A stretch of DNA of 15,894 nucleotides from DASRCB01 sp035653295 (GTDB lineage: Bacteria; Acidobacteriota; Terriglobia; Bryobacterales; Bryobacteraceae), in contig DASRCB010000302.1 in the NCBI GenBank assembly GCA_035653295.1, positions 1 through 15,894 of the forward strand. The letters are read 5' to 3'. Of the stretch, positions 1 through 7,171 are shown in pieces. How positions within the stretch are numbered: position 1 is the stretch's first letter; every line of letters begins with the position of its first letter. Below the pieces are notes generated by a model. It did not search any database. It was not told where the DNA came from and saw only the letters and a list, made by a program, of their open reading frames with translations. The translations under genes were made by a program, and so were the position numbers.

Positions 1-1049
1 GGGGCAGCCTCCGTCCCAGGCTCGGACAGGGAGGCATCTTCACCGCTTTCCTCGTCCTGTGCGGGTTCGGCGGCATCTCCCTCGGGGACCGCGTCCTCGG
101 CGGGTGCTGCTTCCGCGGTGGTGACTGCCTCCTGCTCTAGATCCCCGACGCTGAGCCGCAGGTTCCCTCCGGTTGCGGAATCGGCTTCCGCCTGCGCCGC
201 CGCAATCTCCTCTTCTTCGTCGGGATCGAGCGGCTTCGCGCCGGAGTACTTGGCGAGAGACTCGCCAGGCAGGACGGCGAAATCATCCGAAGAGATCGAA
301 GCCGGCGCGTGCTCCTGTGCGGGCGCGGGCTGTTCGGAGCGGCCGACGTCGGCGTACTTCGATTCGGGGAACCCTCGGCCGCGATTGCGCCGGCGGCGGG
401 AGCGGCGGCCACGACGGTCGCGGTCTTCGTCGACGCGCTCGGGGCCGCGTTCCTGCCCGCGTTCCGAGGATTGCTCAGCAGGTGCTTCCGCCTGCGGCGC
501 AGCCGCTTCGATGGCTGGCGGCTCGGGTTCTTCAACGCCCGTTGCCGCACTCACGACCTGTTCGGGAGCGGCGGTTTCATTCAGCTGCCGGGCATGTATG
601 TCGGACCGCTGTTCACGAGCTTCACCCCGGTCACGGCCGCGGCCACGATCTCCGCGCTCGCCGCGCTCACCGCGTTCGCCGCGATCACCGCGCTCTCCAC
701 GGTCTCCCCGGTCTCCCCGGTCCCGCCGCTCGGAGCCGCCGCGTTCCTCGCGTTCGCGCCGCTCGCCATTGCCGCGCGGTGTTTCCTCGCGTCCGCCACC
801 GATCTGCTCGTACTCCTCGGATTCCTCGAAGAAATCCGAAACATAGAGGAAGGTGTCGCGCTCGAGGCCGAGATCGACAAAAGCGGACTGCATGCCCGGC
901 AGCACGCGCGTGACTCGCCCTTTGTGAATGCTGCCGGCGAGTGAATATTCATTGGACCGCTGGAAGTAGATCTCCACCAGCTGGTCGTCTTCGAGGATGG
1001 CTACGCGGGTTTCGTGCCGATCCGCGGAAATCACCAGTTCCTTGCTCAT
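1..1049 (-). CDS. rng: Ribonuclease E/G family protein, N-terminal part, with large insert in the S1 domain (partial)
   Basis: The gene starts at ATG 1049 and is still open at the left edge after 349 codons. GGAGAGG lies 3 nt upstream of the ATG. Residues 1-72 match the start of RNase E/G, an endoribonuclease that cuts single-stranded AU-rich RNA in rRNA processing and mRNA decay. They include KGRVTRVLPGMQSAFVDLGL (43-62) and FLYVSD (67-72), the first strands of the S1 RNA-binding fold. From about residue 75 the S1 fold is interrupted by a charged, low-complexity stretch that has not ended at residue 349. It holds RG[D/E] triplet repeats (109-143), an Arg-rich patch DRRGRRSRRRRNRGRG (211-226), and then an acidic Ala/Glu-rich part. 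The rest of S1 and the catalytic DNase I-like domain lie outside the window, so activity cannot be judged here. The symbol rng is used loosely; rne would fit equally well. It lies downstream of rodA, as is common for rng beside mre genes. Confidence 0.88.
   Translation of the reverse strand, partial: MSKELVISADRHETRVAILEDDQLVEIYFQRSNEYSLAGSIHKGRVTRVLPGMQSAFVDLGLERDTFLYVSDFFEESEEYEQIGGGREETPRGNGERREREERGGSERRDRGDRGDRGERGDRGERGERGERGDRGRGRDRGEAREQRSDIHARQLNETAAPEQVVSAATGVEEPEPPAIEAAAPQAEAPAEQSSERGQERGPERVDEDRDRRGRRSRRRRNRGRGFPESKYADVGRSEQPAPAQEHAPASISSDDFAVLPGESLAKYSGAKPLDPDEEEEIAAAQAEADSATGGNLRLSVGDLEQEAVTTAEAAPAEDAVPEGDAAEPAQDEESGEDASLSEPGTEAA
621..725 (-). repeat. In-frame 9-nt minisatellite encoding RG[D/E] triplets
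   Basis: The coding strand repeats a degenerate 9-nt unit (CGN GGN GAN) about ten times inside the ribonuclease gene. It gives Arg-Gly-Asp and Arg-Gly-Glu triplets at about residues 109-143. The nearest-identical copies lie around 694-722. A unit that is a multiple of three can expand or shrink by slippage without breaking the frame. Confidence 0.8.
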
Positions 1050-1119
1050 CGCCTCTCCGTTCTGCGAACCGGAGGAGAGCCTCGGAAGGAAAATACAGAC
1101 CGGGCGCGTTTTCACTTGT

Positions 1120-1147
1120 CGCCGGCGCCCGCGCGGGGCGGCCGGCG
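1120..1147 (-). promoter_or_regulatory. Strong GC hairpin in the ribonuclease leader
   Basis: An inverted repeat forms an 11-bp GC-rich stem. Bases 1120-1126 pair with 1141-1147, 1127-1130 pair with 1136-1139, with one bulged base (1140) and a 5-nt loop. It sits 71 nt upstream of the ribonuclease ATG. No T-run follows it on either strand, so it is not a typical intrinsic terminator. E. coli RNase E represses its own mRNA through 5' leader structure. A similar role here is only an inference. Confidence 0.4.
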
Positions 1148-1326
1148 CTGCTGTTCAACTGCAGATCCACGCCGGCGCGGGGGCGCCCGGCGGACATATT
1201 GACCGGAAACTCTTTCGTCTGCGATCGGCCCCAGAATGCAGCAGCGGGGCGCGGCGCTACTTGAGTCCCTGAATTCCCTTACGCAGCGCGAAAACTCGTC
1301 TGAACTGCCTGCAAATTCCCTTCGTA

Positions 1327-1341
1327 CGGCCGCTCCGGCCG
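1327..1341 (-). terminator. Perfect hairpin just after rodA, possible terminator or processing site
   Basis: CGGCCG-CTC-CGGCCG forms a 6-bp stem with a 3-nt loop, starting 5 nt beyond the rodA stop codon. No clear U-tract follows in the minus direction, so efficient intrinsic termination is doubtful. It could mark the 3' end of the elongasome transcript or a stabilising stem between rodA and the ribonuclease gene. Confidence 0.35.
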
Positions 1342-1346
1342 CGAGT

Positions 1347-2438
1347 TCAATTTACATACCGCCGGAGCCGGACGTTATTCACGAGCCCCAGCATCAGAAA
1401 CACGGACATGATGTTCGAGCCGCCGGAACTCATCAGCGGCAGCGGAATACCCGTAACCGGCATCCGCCCCACCACCATTCCGACATTGACCAGAACATGG
1501 AACAGCAATAACGCTCCAATGCCCATACAGATGTACATTCCGGCCTTGTCGGGCGCGGTTTGCGCATTCTGAACCACCTGCATGAGCAACAGAAAGTACA
1601 ACCCTAACGCGAAGATCACGCCCACGAACCCGTGCTCCTCGGCGAAGGCCGAAAAGATGAAGTCCGTGTGCGGGACCGGAAGAAATCGATACTGTGTCTG
1701 CGTTCCGCGAGTGACGCCTTCGCCCCACATGCCACCCGCTCCCACCGCGATTTTGGACTGGATGACCTGATAGCCCGACCCTTTGGGGTCCTGATTGGGG
1801 TCGAGGAATGAAACCAGGCGGGCCTTTTGGTAATCCTTCAGCGCGAACCAGGACACCGGCAGGACCAGCGCCACCACGGCGACGATGGTCGCCGCGTACT
1901 GCCAGCGCAATCCGGCCAGCAGAATACCGATGCCCAGAATGGGCACATAGGTCAGGGCGGTCCCGAGGTCCGGCTGTTTCATCACCAGCAGCATCGGAAG
2001 GCCGATGAGCCCTCCCAGCTTCAGCAGATCACGAAGCTCCAGTTGGCTGCTCTTCAGCTCGGTCAGGTACTTGGCGACCAGCAGAATGAGCACCAGTTTT
2101 ACGAATTCTGACACCTGCAGGGTCATTCCCGCAACTCGAATCCATCGCCGGGAGCCGAAGACGCTCTGGCCGACGATGAACGTAGCCAGCAGAACGACGA
2201 TAGATGAGACGTACAGGATGGGGACCTGGCTCATGAGGGTGTGGTAATCCACGATACTGATCAGCCACATGAGCGCCAGGGCCACGAAGATCCAGATGAT
2301 CTGCTTCCACCAGGCGTCATGCCAGATGGTGCCGTGGGCGGCGCTGTAAATCTGGAGCACGCCAAGGCCGCAGATGGCCAGCGCGACTACCAGCAGCACC
2401 CAGTCGATGTCGCGAATGGAACGGTAGCCGATGCCCAT
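1347..2438 (-). CDS. rodA: Rod shape-determining peptidoglycan glycosyltransferase RodA (SEDS family)
   Basis: This 363-residue multi-pass inner-membrane protein polymerises lipid II into glycan strands during cell elongation, working with the transpeptidase PBP2. SEDS hallmarks are visible: FGSRRWI (94-100), SEFVKL (110-115), KQPDLGTAL (154-162) with the conserved acidic D157, and FLPVPHTDFIFSAFAEEHGF (252-271) with D259 and E267/E268. SSGGS (339-343) lies near the C-terminus. About ten hydrophobic segments can be seen, and the length is usual for RodA. The ATG shares one base with the TGA of mrdA, and a GGAG lies 8 nt upstream inside mrdA, so the two are probably translationally coupled. 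This fits the RodA-PBP2 complex, whose subunits act as a unit. Confidence 0.97.
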   Translation of the reverse strand: MGIGYRSIRDIDWVLLVVALAICGLGVLQIYSAAHGTIWHDAWWKQIIWIFVALALMWLISIVDYHTLMSQVPILYVSSIVVLLATFIVGQSVFGSRRWIRVAGMTLQVSEFVKLVLILLVAKYLTELKSSQLELRDLLKLGGLIGLPMLLVMKQPDLGTALTYVPILGIGILLAGLRWQYAATIVAVVALVLPVSWFALKDYQKARLVSFLDPNQDPKGSGYQVIQSKIAVGAGGMWGEGVTRGTQTQYRFLPVPHTDFIFSAFAEEHGFVGVIFALGLYFLLLMQVVQNAQTAPDKAGMYICMGIGALLLFHVLVNVGMVVGRMPVTGIPLPLMSSGGSNIMSVFLMLGLVNNVRLRRYVN

Positions 2439-4336
2439 CAGGGGTGCTCCGTTCGAGCGGGCTGCCCAGCGCGAACCGGCTGCAGGAGGGGCGGGAGCTC
2501 CAGTTCGGCGAGAGCCGGCAGCGGCGCTTCATTGCGCGCCTTCTTGTCAAAATAAGCCTTCATTACGTCACGTACGATAGGCGCGGCCATCATGCCCTCG
2601 GCGCCGTGTTCGAACAGGGCGACGACCACGATTTCGGGGTTCTCGCGAGGGGCGAAGCCCACGAACCAGGCGTTGTTCTTCATCTTGCCATTGGCGCTCT
2701 TGACCATGGCCGTTGAGGCGAGCTGGGCGGTGCCGGTTTTGCCGCAGACGTTCATGCCGGGGATGCGGGCGCGGCCGCCGGTGCCGCCTTCATTGACGAC
2801 GCCGTACATGCCGTAGATGACTTTGGCGACGTTCTCCAGGCTGACGTTGTATTTTCGCGCTGCTTCGACCTTCGCGTCACGCGTGAGGTGCGGATGAGGC
2901 CAGACACCGCCATTGGCGATGCCGGCGATGGCCGTGGCGAGCTGAACGGGCGTTACGGTCAAAGCGCCCTGGCCGATGGCCACGGAGATGGTTTCACCGG
3001 CGAACCACTTCTGCCGGAAGTTGCGCCATTTCCACTTCGTGGAGGGGACCACGCCGGAGGCCTCATGCGGCAGGTCAATTCCGGTGGGCTTGCCGAAGCC
3101 GGCCATCTCGGCGTATTTGGCGATGCGATCGATTCCAAGCTTATTGCCGACGTTGTAGAAGAAGACGTCGCAGGACTGGACGATGCCCTTGTGCAACTCC
3201 ACTTCGCCGTGGCCGCCCTTCTTGTGGCAGGCGAAGTAGTGTCCGTAGAAGCTGGCGCCGCCGCCGCAGTGGACCTTGAAATCGTCAGTAATCACGCCTT
3301 CTTCGAGCCCGCCGAGAGCTTCGATCGGCTTGAACGTCGACCCGGGGGCGAACTGCGCCTGTATGGCCCGGTTGAGCATGGGCTTGGCCGGATCGCTCAG
3401 GAGCTCTTTCCATTCTTTCGCGGGCACACGGCCGGAGAAGATATTGGGGTCATAGGAGGGATGGCTGACCATGGCGAGCACTTCGCCAGTGCGCGGATCC
3501 ATGGCGACCACCGCGCCCTGGCGGCCGTCCATGGCCAGCTCGGCCACGGTCTGGAGGTCGAGGTCGAGCGTGGTGTGCAGGTCCTGCCCGGGCACGGCGG
3601 GCTTGTCCTCCATTAACTCGCGCTCGCGGCCCATATTGTCCACCTTGACGCGCCGCTGGCCATCCTGGCCCATGAGCGTTTCGTTGTACTGGGCTTCGAG
3701 GCCGGCCTGGCCAATGATGTCGCCGGGGTGGTATTTGTCGGCGTAATCGGCATTATCGAGCTGGGCGTCGCTGATTTCGCCGACGTATCCGATGACGTGC
3801 GCGGCAATGCCGTTCTCGGGGTACAGGCGGCGTTGCGCCCGGATGAGGGACATCTCCGGGAAGGTATCGCGGTCGCGATGCGCGTCAACGAAGGCCAGAT
3901 CCTGCGGCGACAACTCCTCTTTGATGATGATGGGCTCGTACTTGGGGCGTCCGCGCATGCGCGCGAGGCGGTCCACCAGATCGTGGTAGTCGATGCCGAG
4001 GCCGTCGGCGATGGGTTTCAGGTGCGCGGGGTTCAGATTTTCCCGGGTGAGGATCAGGCTGTAGGAGGAGTGATTATCGACGATAATGCGGCCATCGCGG
4101 TCGAAAATGCGTCCCCGGGGCGCCAGCACCGGGACGGACTTGATGTAGTTCTCTTCTGCGCGCTCGGAGTAGAACTCGGGGTTGCGAACCTGAAGGTCCC
4201 AGAAGCCGGCGACGAGGAAAATGAAAACGGCGACGGTGAGATACTGAAACCCGGCAATCCTCGCGCTGGCGAATTTCGGATCGTCGCGGGTAATGGCCGC
4301 CTGTTGTTGCTCGCGCTCGAGATCGGAAAGGCTCAC
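2438..4336 (-). CDS. mrdA: Penicillin-binding protein 2, elongation-specific transpeptidase
   Basis: This 632-residue class B PBP crosslinks new glycan in the side wall. A short cytoplasmic N-terminus is followed by one membrane anchor (about 29-46) and the dimerisation/pedestal domain (about 60-250), which includes LAPRGRIFDRDG (71-82). The transpeptidase domain follows. It carries the active-site tetrad STFK (333-336, nucleophile S333), the second motif SCD (388-390, the SxD form usual in PBP2) and KTGT (533-536). All catalytic motifs are intact and the length is typical. Translation starts at GTG 4336. No ATG lies nearby and no strong Shine-Dalgarno is seen, so coupling to mreD (stop 16 nt upstream) is likely. 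The C-terminal 30 residues are Pro/Leu-rich. The 3' end overlaps rodA by one base. Confidence 0.97.
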   Translation of the reverse strand: MSLSDLEREQQQAAITRDDPKFASARIAGFQYLTVAVFIFLVAGFWDLQVRNPEFYSERAEENYIKSVPVLAPRGRIFDRDGRIIVDNHSSYSLILTRENLNPAHLKPIADGLGIDYHDLVDRLARMRGRPKYEPIIIKEELSPQDLAFVDAHRDRDTFPEMSLIRAQRRLYPENGIAAHVIGYVGEISDAQLDNADYADKYHPGDIIGQAGLEAQYNETLMGQDGQRRVKVDNMGRERELMEDKPAVPGQDLHTTLDLDLQTVAELAMDGRQGAVVAMDPRTGEVLAMVSHPSYDPNIFSGRVPAKEWKELLSDPAKPMLNRAIQAQFAPGSTFKPIEALGGLEEGVITDDFKVHCGGGASFYGHYFACHKKGGHGEVELHKGIVQSCDVFFYNVGNKLGIDRIAKYAEMAGFGKPTGIDLPHEASGVVPSTKWKWRNFRQKWFAGETISVAIGQGALTVTPVQLATAIAGIANGGVWPHPHLTRDAKVEAARKYNVSLENVAKVIYGMYGVVNEGGTGGRARIPGMNVCGKTGTAQLASTAMVKSANGKMKNNAWFVGFAPRENPEIVVVALFEHGAEGMMAAPIVRDVMKAYFDKKARNEAPLPALAELELPPLLQPVRAGQPARTEHP

Positions 4337-4352
4337 TCGAATACCGCCGCGC

Positions 4353-4910
4353 TCACGCCGTCACCTTCATCTTATCCAGGACATGGAACAAGGGCAGGGA
4401 AACCGCCGCGTTCAGGAGTCCAAAAACGATCTTCTGCTGGGTATCGAAGTTGGTCATTTCGCCCAGCAGCGCCCGGGTCAGCACCCAGTAAAAGAACTCA
4501 TGGAAGAAGTAAAAGAAGAAAGTCAGGATCGCGATCAGGATCGGGTTCTCCACGTCGAAGCGCTGACTGACCGAGGCCGCGAAATAGCCCACCAGGGTTT
4601 TGACGATGCCGTACATACCGATGGGATGGGTTCCTGGCGCGGAGAGCGCGTCCTGGAACAGCCCCACAGCGGCGCCATAGAAGACGGCGGAGACGGGCTC
4701 GCGCCGCACCAGCGCGAAGTAAACGACCATGAGCAGCGGCAGTTCCAGATAAGACAGGAACGGGTAGGAGAAGACGGAGACCAGCCGCGTGACATAGACC
4801 TGGAACAGCAGCGCCAGGAAGGGCGCGAGAATGATGCCGACGATACGCAGCCCCAGAGGGCGGCGCACTGCGCCGGGGGCGTCGAGCAGGCGTTCGCTGT
4901 ATTCGGTCAT
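4353..4910 (-). CDS. mreD: Rod shape-determining membrane protein MreD
   Basis: This 185-residue protein is mostly hydrophobic, with five to six predicted membrane segments (about 21-42, 50-68, 74-90, 98-115, 122-146 and 160-177). It carries the loosely conserved MreD motif GLFQDALS (83-90). MreD is the integral-membrane partner of MreC and modulates its action on PBP2/RodA. Sequence conservation in this family is weak, so position between mreC and mrdA is a main support. The ATG lies in a 4-nt ATGA overlap with the mreC stop, and a strong GGGGAGG lies 8 nt upstream within mreC. Confidence 0.92.
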   Translation of the reverse strand: MTEYSERLLDAPGAVRRPLGLRIVGIILAPFLALLFQVYVTRLVSVFSYPFLSYLELPLLMVVYFALVRREPVSAVFYGAAVGLFQDALSAPGTHPIGMYGIVKTLVGYFAASVSQRFDVENPILIAILTFFFYFFHEFFYWVLTRALLGEMTNFDTQQKIVFGLLNAAVSLPLFHVLDKMKVTA

Positions 4911-6133
4911 CGCGCTGACCTCCCCTGACGTCCTGTGGGTCCCGCGGGAGGACCGTTCTTCCCGGCAGGCGCTGCCGGAGGCTGAGCGGGCGGCTGTTCG
5001 GGCGGGGTCACGTCGACGGGAACGGAATCTTCGGTATCGCCGGGCTCGACGGCGGGCTTTTCCGAAGGCCGGGTAGCGGCGGGATTCACCTTCATCCCCG
5101 GGGTCACTTTCATGTTGAAGTTGGGCGGCGTGGAGCCGGGCAATCCTTCGCCGAAGTGGTGTCCCTGGGCCTCACCGACCTCCTGGTATGCGGTTCGCAA
5201 CCTGTCGGCGGTGGTATTCCCGAGCACCTGCTGCTGCGCTTTCGGGTTCCGGGCCAGCTCGGGAGGAGCGGGCATCATGTGAATTCCGGGGGCGGGCAGC
5301 TCATTTTCGGGGATGGCCTGATGGACTCCGTTCAGCACCACCAGCACTTCGTCCAGCCCGGACTGAAGGCCGCTTGGATTGATGAAGATCTCTTTGCTGT
5401 AGCGGCCGTTGTGCACGGCCGTAACCTGGCCGGCAGGGAAGCCGCGTGGGAAGACGCGATCATAGCCGGAAGTGTAGAACCATTCGCCAGGATCGACCCG
5501 CTGCTCATTCTGAACATAGTCGATGATGCAGGTTCCGTGCCCTTGTCCTTTCATCGTGCCGAACACATGATTGCGCTGCGACACGACGCCGGCGGCGAAG
5601 GACGGATCGGTGGCGAGCAGGACCAGAGAGGCTGTCGGATAGGCTTCGACGATCTTGCCGACGATCCCTTCCGGGGTAACGACGGCCATGCCTTTTTCGA
5701 CGCCGCTGTTGGCGCCGCGATCGATGAACACGTTGGCGGAGTTCACGCCCGTTCCGGAGCCGATGATGCGCGCCGGCAGGGTGGTGGAGGGCGTCTCCGA
5801 CTGAAAGGCGAGCAGCGCGTGAGCCCGATCGGCGGTGTGAACCTGAGCGGTCAGGAAATGATTCTGCATTTTGAGCTGCGTATTTTCCTGCCGCAGGCGG
5901 CGGTTCTCGTCGCGGACGCCCACGAGGACGAAATAGTCCTGCAGCGAGCCGAAGGTGTAGCGGCGGACATCGTCGAGAATTCGTGCAACAGGGACGACTG
6001 TCGTCACGGCCCAGACACGGATGAGCGGCACATCCTCGGCGGTCTTGACCTGCCACGCCAGCAGCAGGAGCTGAGCGGTGACGACGACCAGCAGAACGGT
6101 GAGATTACGATACCGGGTAAGAAACGACTCCAT
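4907..6133 (-). CDS. mreC: Rod shape-determining protein MreC with Pro-rich C-terminal tail
   Basis: This 408-residue bitopic protein has a short cytoplasmic N-terminus, one membrane segment (about 10-28), a periplasmic coiled coil (about 74-100, with the heptad-like DENRRLRQENTQLKMQN at 75-91) and the double beta-barrel MreC core up to about residue 275. MreC links the MreB filament to PBP2 and favours the active conformation of the RodA-PBP2 pair. After the core comes a roughly 130-residue tail rich in Pro, Ala and Glu, ending with a basic stretch (GRQGRSAR). B. subtilis MreC is about 290 residues and E. coli MreC about 367, so the tail is an extension. The gap to mreB is 12 nt, and the stop overlaps mreD by 4 nt. 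Confidence 0.95.
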   Translation of the reverse strand: MESFLTRYRNLTVLLVVVTAQLLLLAWQVKTAEDVPLIRVWAVTTVVPVARILDDVRRYTFGSLQDYFVLVGVRDENRRLRQENTQLKMQNHFLTAQVHTADRAHALLAFQSETPSTTLPARIIGSGTGVNSANVFIDRGANSGVEKGMAVVTPEGIVGKIVEAYPTASLVLLATDPSFAAGVVSQRNHVFGTMKGQGHGTCIIDYVQNEQRVDPGEWFYTSGYDRVFPRGFPAGQVTAVHNGRYSKEIFINPSGLQSGLDEVLVVLNGVHQAIPENELPAPGIHMMPAPPELARNPKAQQQVLGNTTADRLRTAYQEVGEAQGHHFGEGLPGSTPPNFNMKVTPGMKVNPAATRPSEKPAVEPGDTEDSVPVDVTPPEQPPAQPPAAPAGKNGPPAGPTGRQGRSAR

Positions 6134-6145
6134 GGCGCCACTCTG

Positions 6146-7171
6146 CTATTCGATAGCGATCCTGCGGAGGAGCTTAAAATCGGTGAGCATTTTCCCAGTG
6201 CCCAGCACGACGCTTGCCAGGGGGTCTTCGGCGATGGAGACAGGCAGCCCGGTCTCCTCACGGATGCGCTTGTCGAGGTTCTTCAGCAGCGCGCCGCCGC
6301 CGGTGAGCACGATGCCGCGATCGCTGATGTCGGCGCTCAATTCCGGGGGCGTACGCTCGAGAGCGACGCGGATGGCGTTCATAATGGTCGCCACCTGCTC
6401 GGACAAAGCCTCGCGAATCTCGCTGTCTTCGATGGTCACGGTACGCGGCACGCCTTCCACCAAATTCCTCCCTTTAATCTCCATCGTCAATGGTCGATCG
6501 AGGGGATAGGCCGAGCCGATCATCATCTTGATTGCTTCGCCGGTGCGCTCTCCGATCAGCAGGTTGTACTTACGTTTGAGGTACTGAATGATCGCCTCAT
6601 CCATCTCGTTGCCGGCGACACGAACGGAGCGGGAGTAGACGATGCCGGAGAGGGAGATGACGGCGACATCGGTGGTGCCGCCGCCGATATCGACCACCAT
6701 GTTGCCGGAGGGTTCGGTGATGGGCAGGCCCGCGCCGATGGCCGCGACCATGGCCTGCTCGACGAGGTGCACCTCGCTGGCGCGCGCGCGATAGGCGGAA
6801 TCGATGACGGCGCGCTTCTCGACCTGGGTGATCTCGCTGGGCACACCGATGACGATGCGGGGGTGAACCAGCATTTTGCGGCCATGCGCCTTCTGGATGA
6901 AGTAGTTCAGCATGCGCTCGGTGACCTTGAAGTCGGCGATGACGCCGTCCTTCATGGGCCGGATGGCCACGATGTTGCCGGGGGTGCGGCCCAGCATGTC
7001 CTTGGCTTCCTTGCCGACGGCCTCGACCTCACCATTGGTCTTATTCAGAGCGACGATGGAAGGTTCGTTGACGACGATGCCCTTGCCGCGGGCGAAGACG
7101 AGGGTGTTGGCCGTTCCCAGATCGATCGCGAGATCGGAGGAAAAGAGGCTGAAGAGCGAGGGAACCTTCAT
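6146..7171 (-). CDS. mreB: Rod shape-determining protein MreB, bacterial actin homologue
   Basis: This 341-residue ATP-binding protein polymerises on the inner membrane and directs the elongasome. Actin-fold signatures are present: phosphate-1 loop DLGTANT (17-23), phosphate-2 loop DIGGGTTD (161-168) and the adenosine motif VLTGGGALL (288-296). The N-terminus (MKVPSLFSLFSS) is a short amphipathic stretch of the type that binds membrane. Length is typical. ATG 7171 is supported by alignment to the known N-terminus, but no Shine-Dalgarno is visible just upstream. Its ATG overlaps the TGA of the upstream hypothetical frame (ATGA). It begins the run of cell-shape genes and continues into mreC after 12 nt. 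Confidence 0.98.
   Translation of the reverse strand: MKVPSLFSLFSSDLAIDLGTANTLVFARGKGIVVNEPSIVALNKTNGEVEAVGKEAKDMLGRTPGNIVAIRPMKDGVIADFKVTERMLNYFIQKAHGRKMLVHPRIVIGVPSEITQVEKRAVIDSAYRARASEVHLVEQAMVAAIGAGLPITEPSGNMVVDIGGGTTDVAVISLSGIVYSRSVRVAGNEMDEAIIQYLKRKYNLLIGERTGEAIKMMIGSAYPLDRPLTMEIKGRNLVEGVPRTVTIEDSEIREALSEQVATIMNAIRVALERTPPELSADISDRGIVLTGGGALLKNLDKRIREETGLPVSIAEDPLASVVLGTGKMLTDFKLLRRIAIE

Larger units (their letters stand above)
1050..1346. other. Gap between rodA and the ribonuclease gene, with structured leader
   Basis: There is no convincing gene in these 297 bases. The short open frames here lack a start signal and resemble nothing I recognise. The stretch would be the 5' leader of the ribonuclease gene if that gene has its own promoter. 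It contains two strong hairpins (listed separately) and a direct repeat of AATTCCCTT at 1272-1280 and 1314-1322. No convincing -35/-10 pair was found on the minus strand. Confidence 0.5.

Noticed and set aside
118..846. Plus-strand open frame with Pro-Arg-Ser repeats
   Set aside because: It is the antisense reading of the RG[D/E] minisatellite in the ribonuclease gene; its repeats follow from that DNA and it has no start signal.
2888..4570. Two long plus-strand open frames (2888-3616 and 3728-4570)
   Set aside because: They are antisense to mrdA, whose catalytic motifs are all intact on the minus strand.
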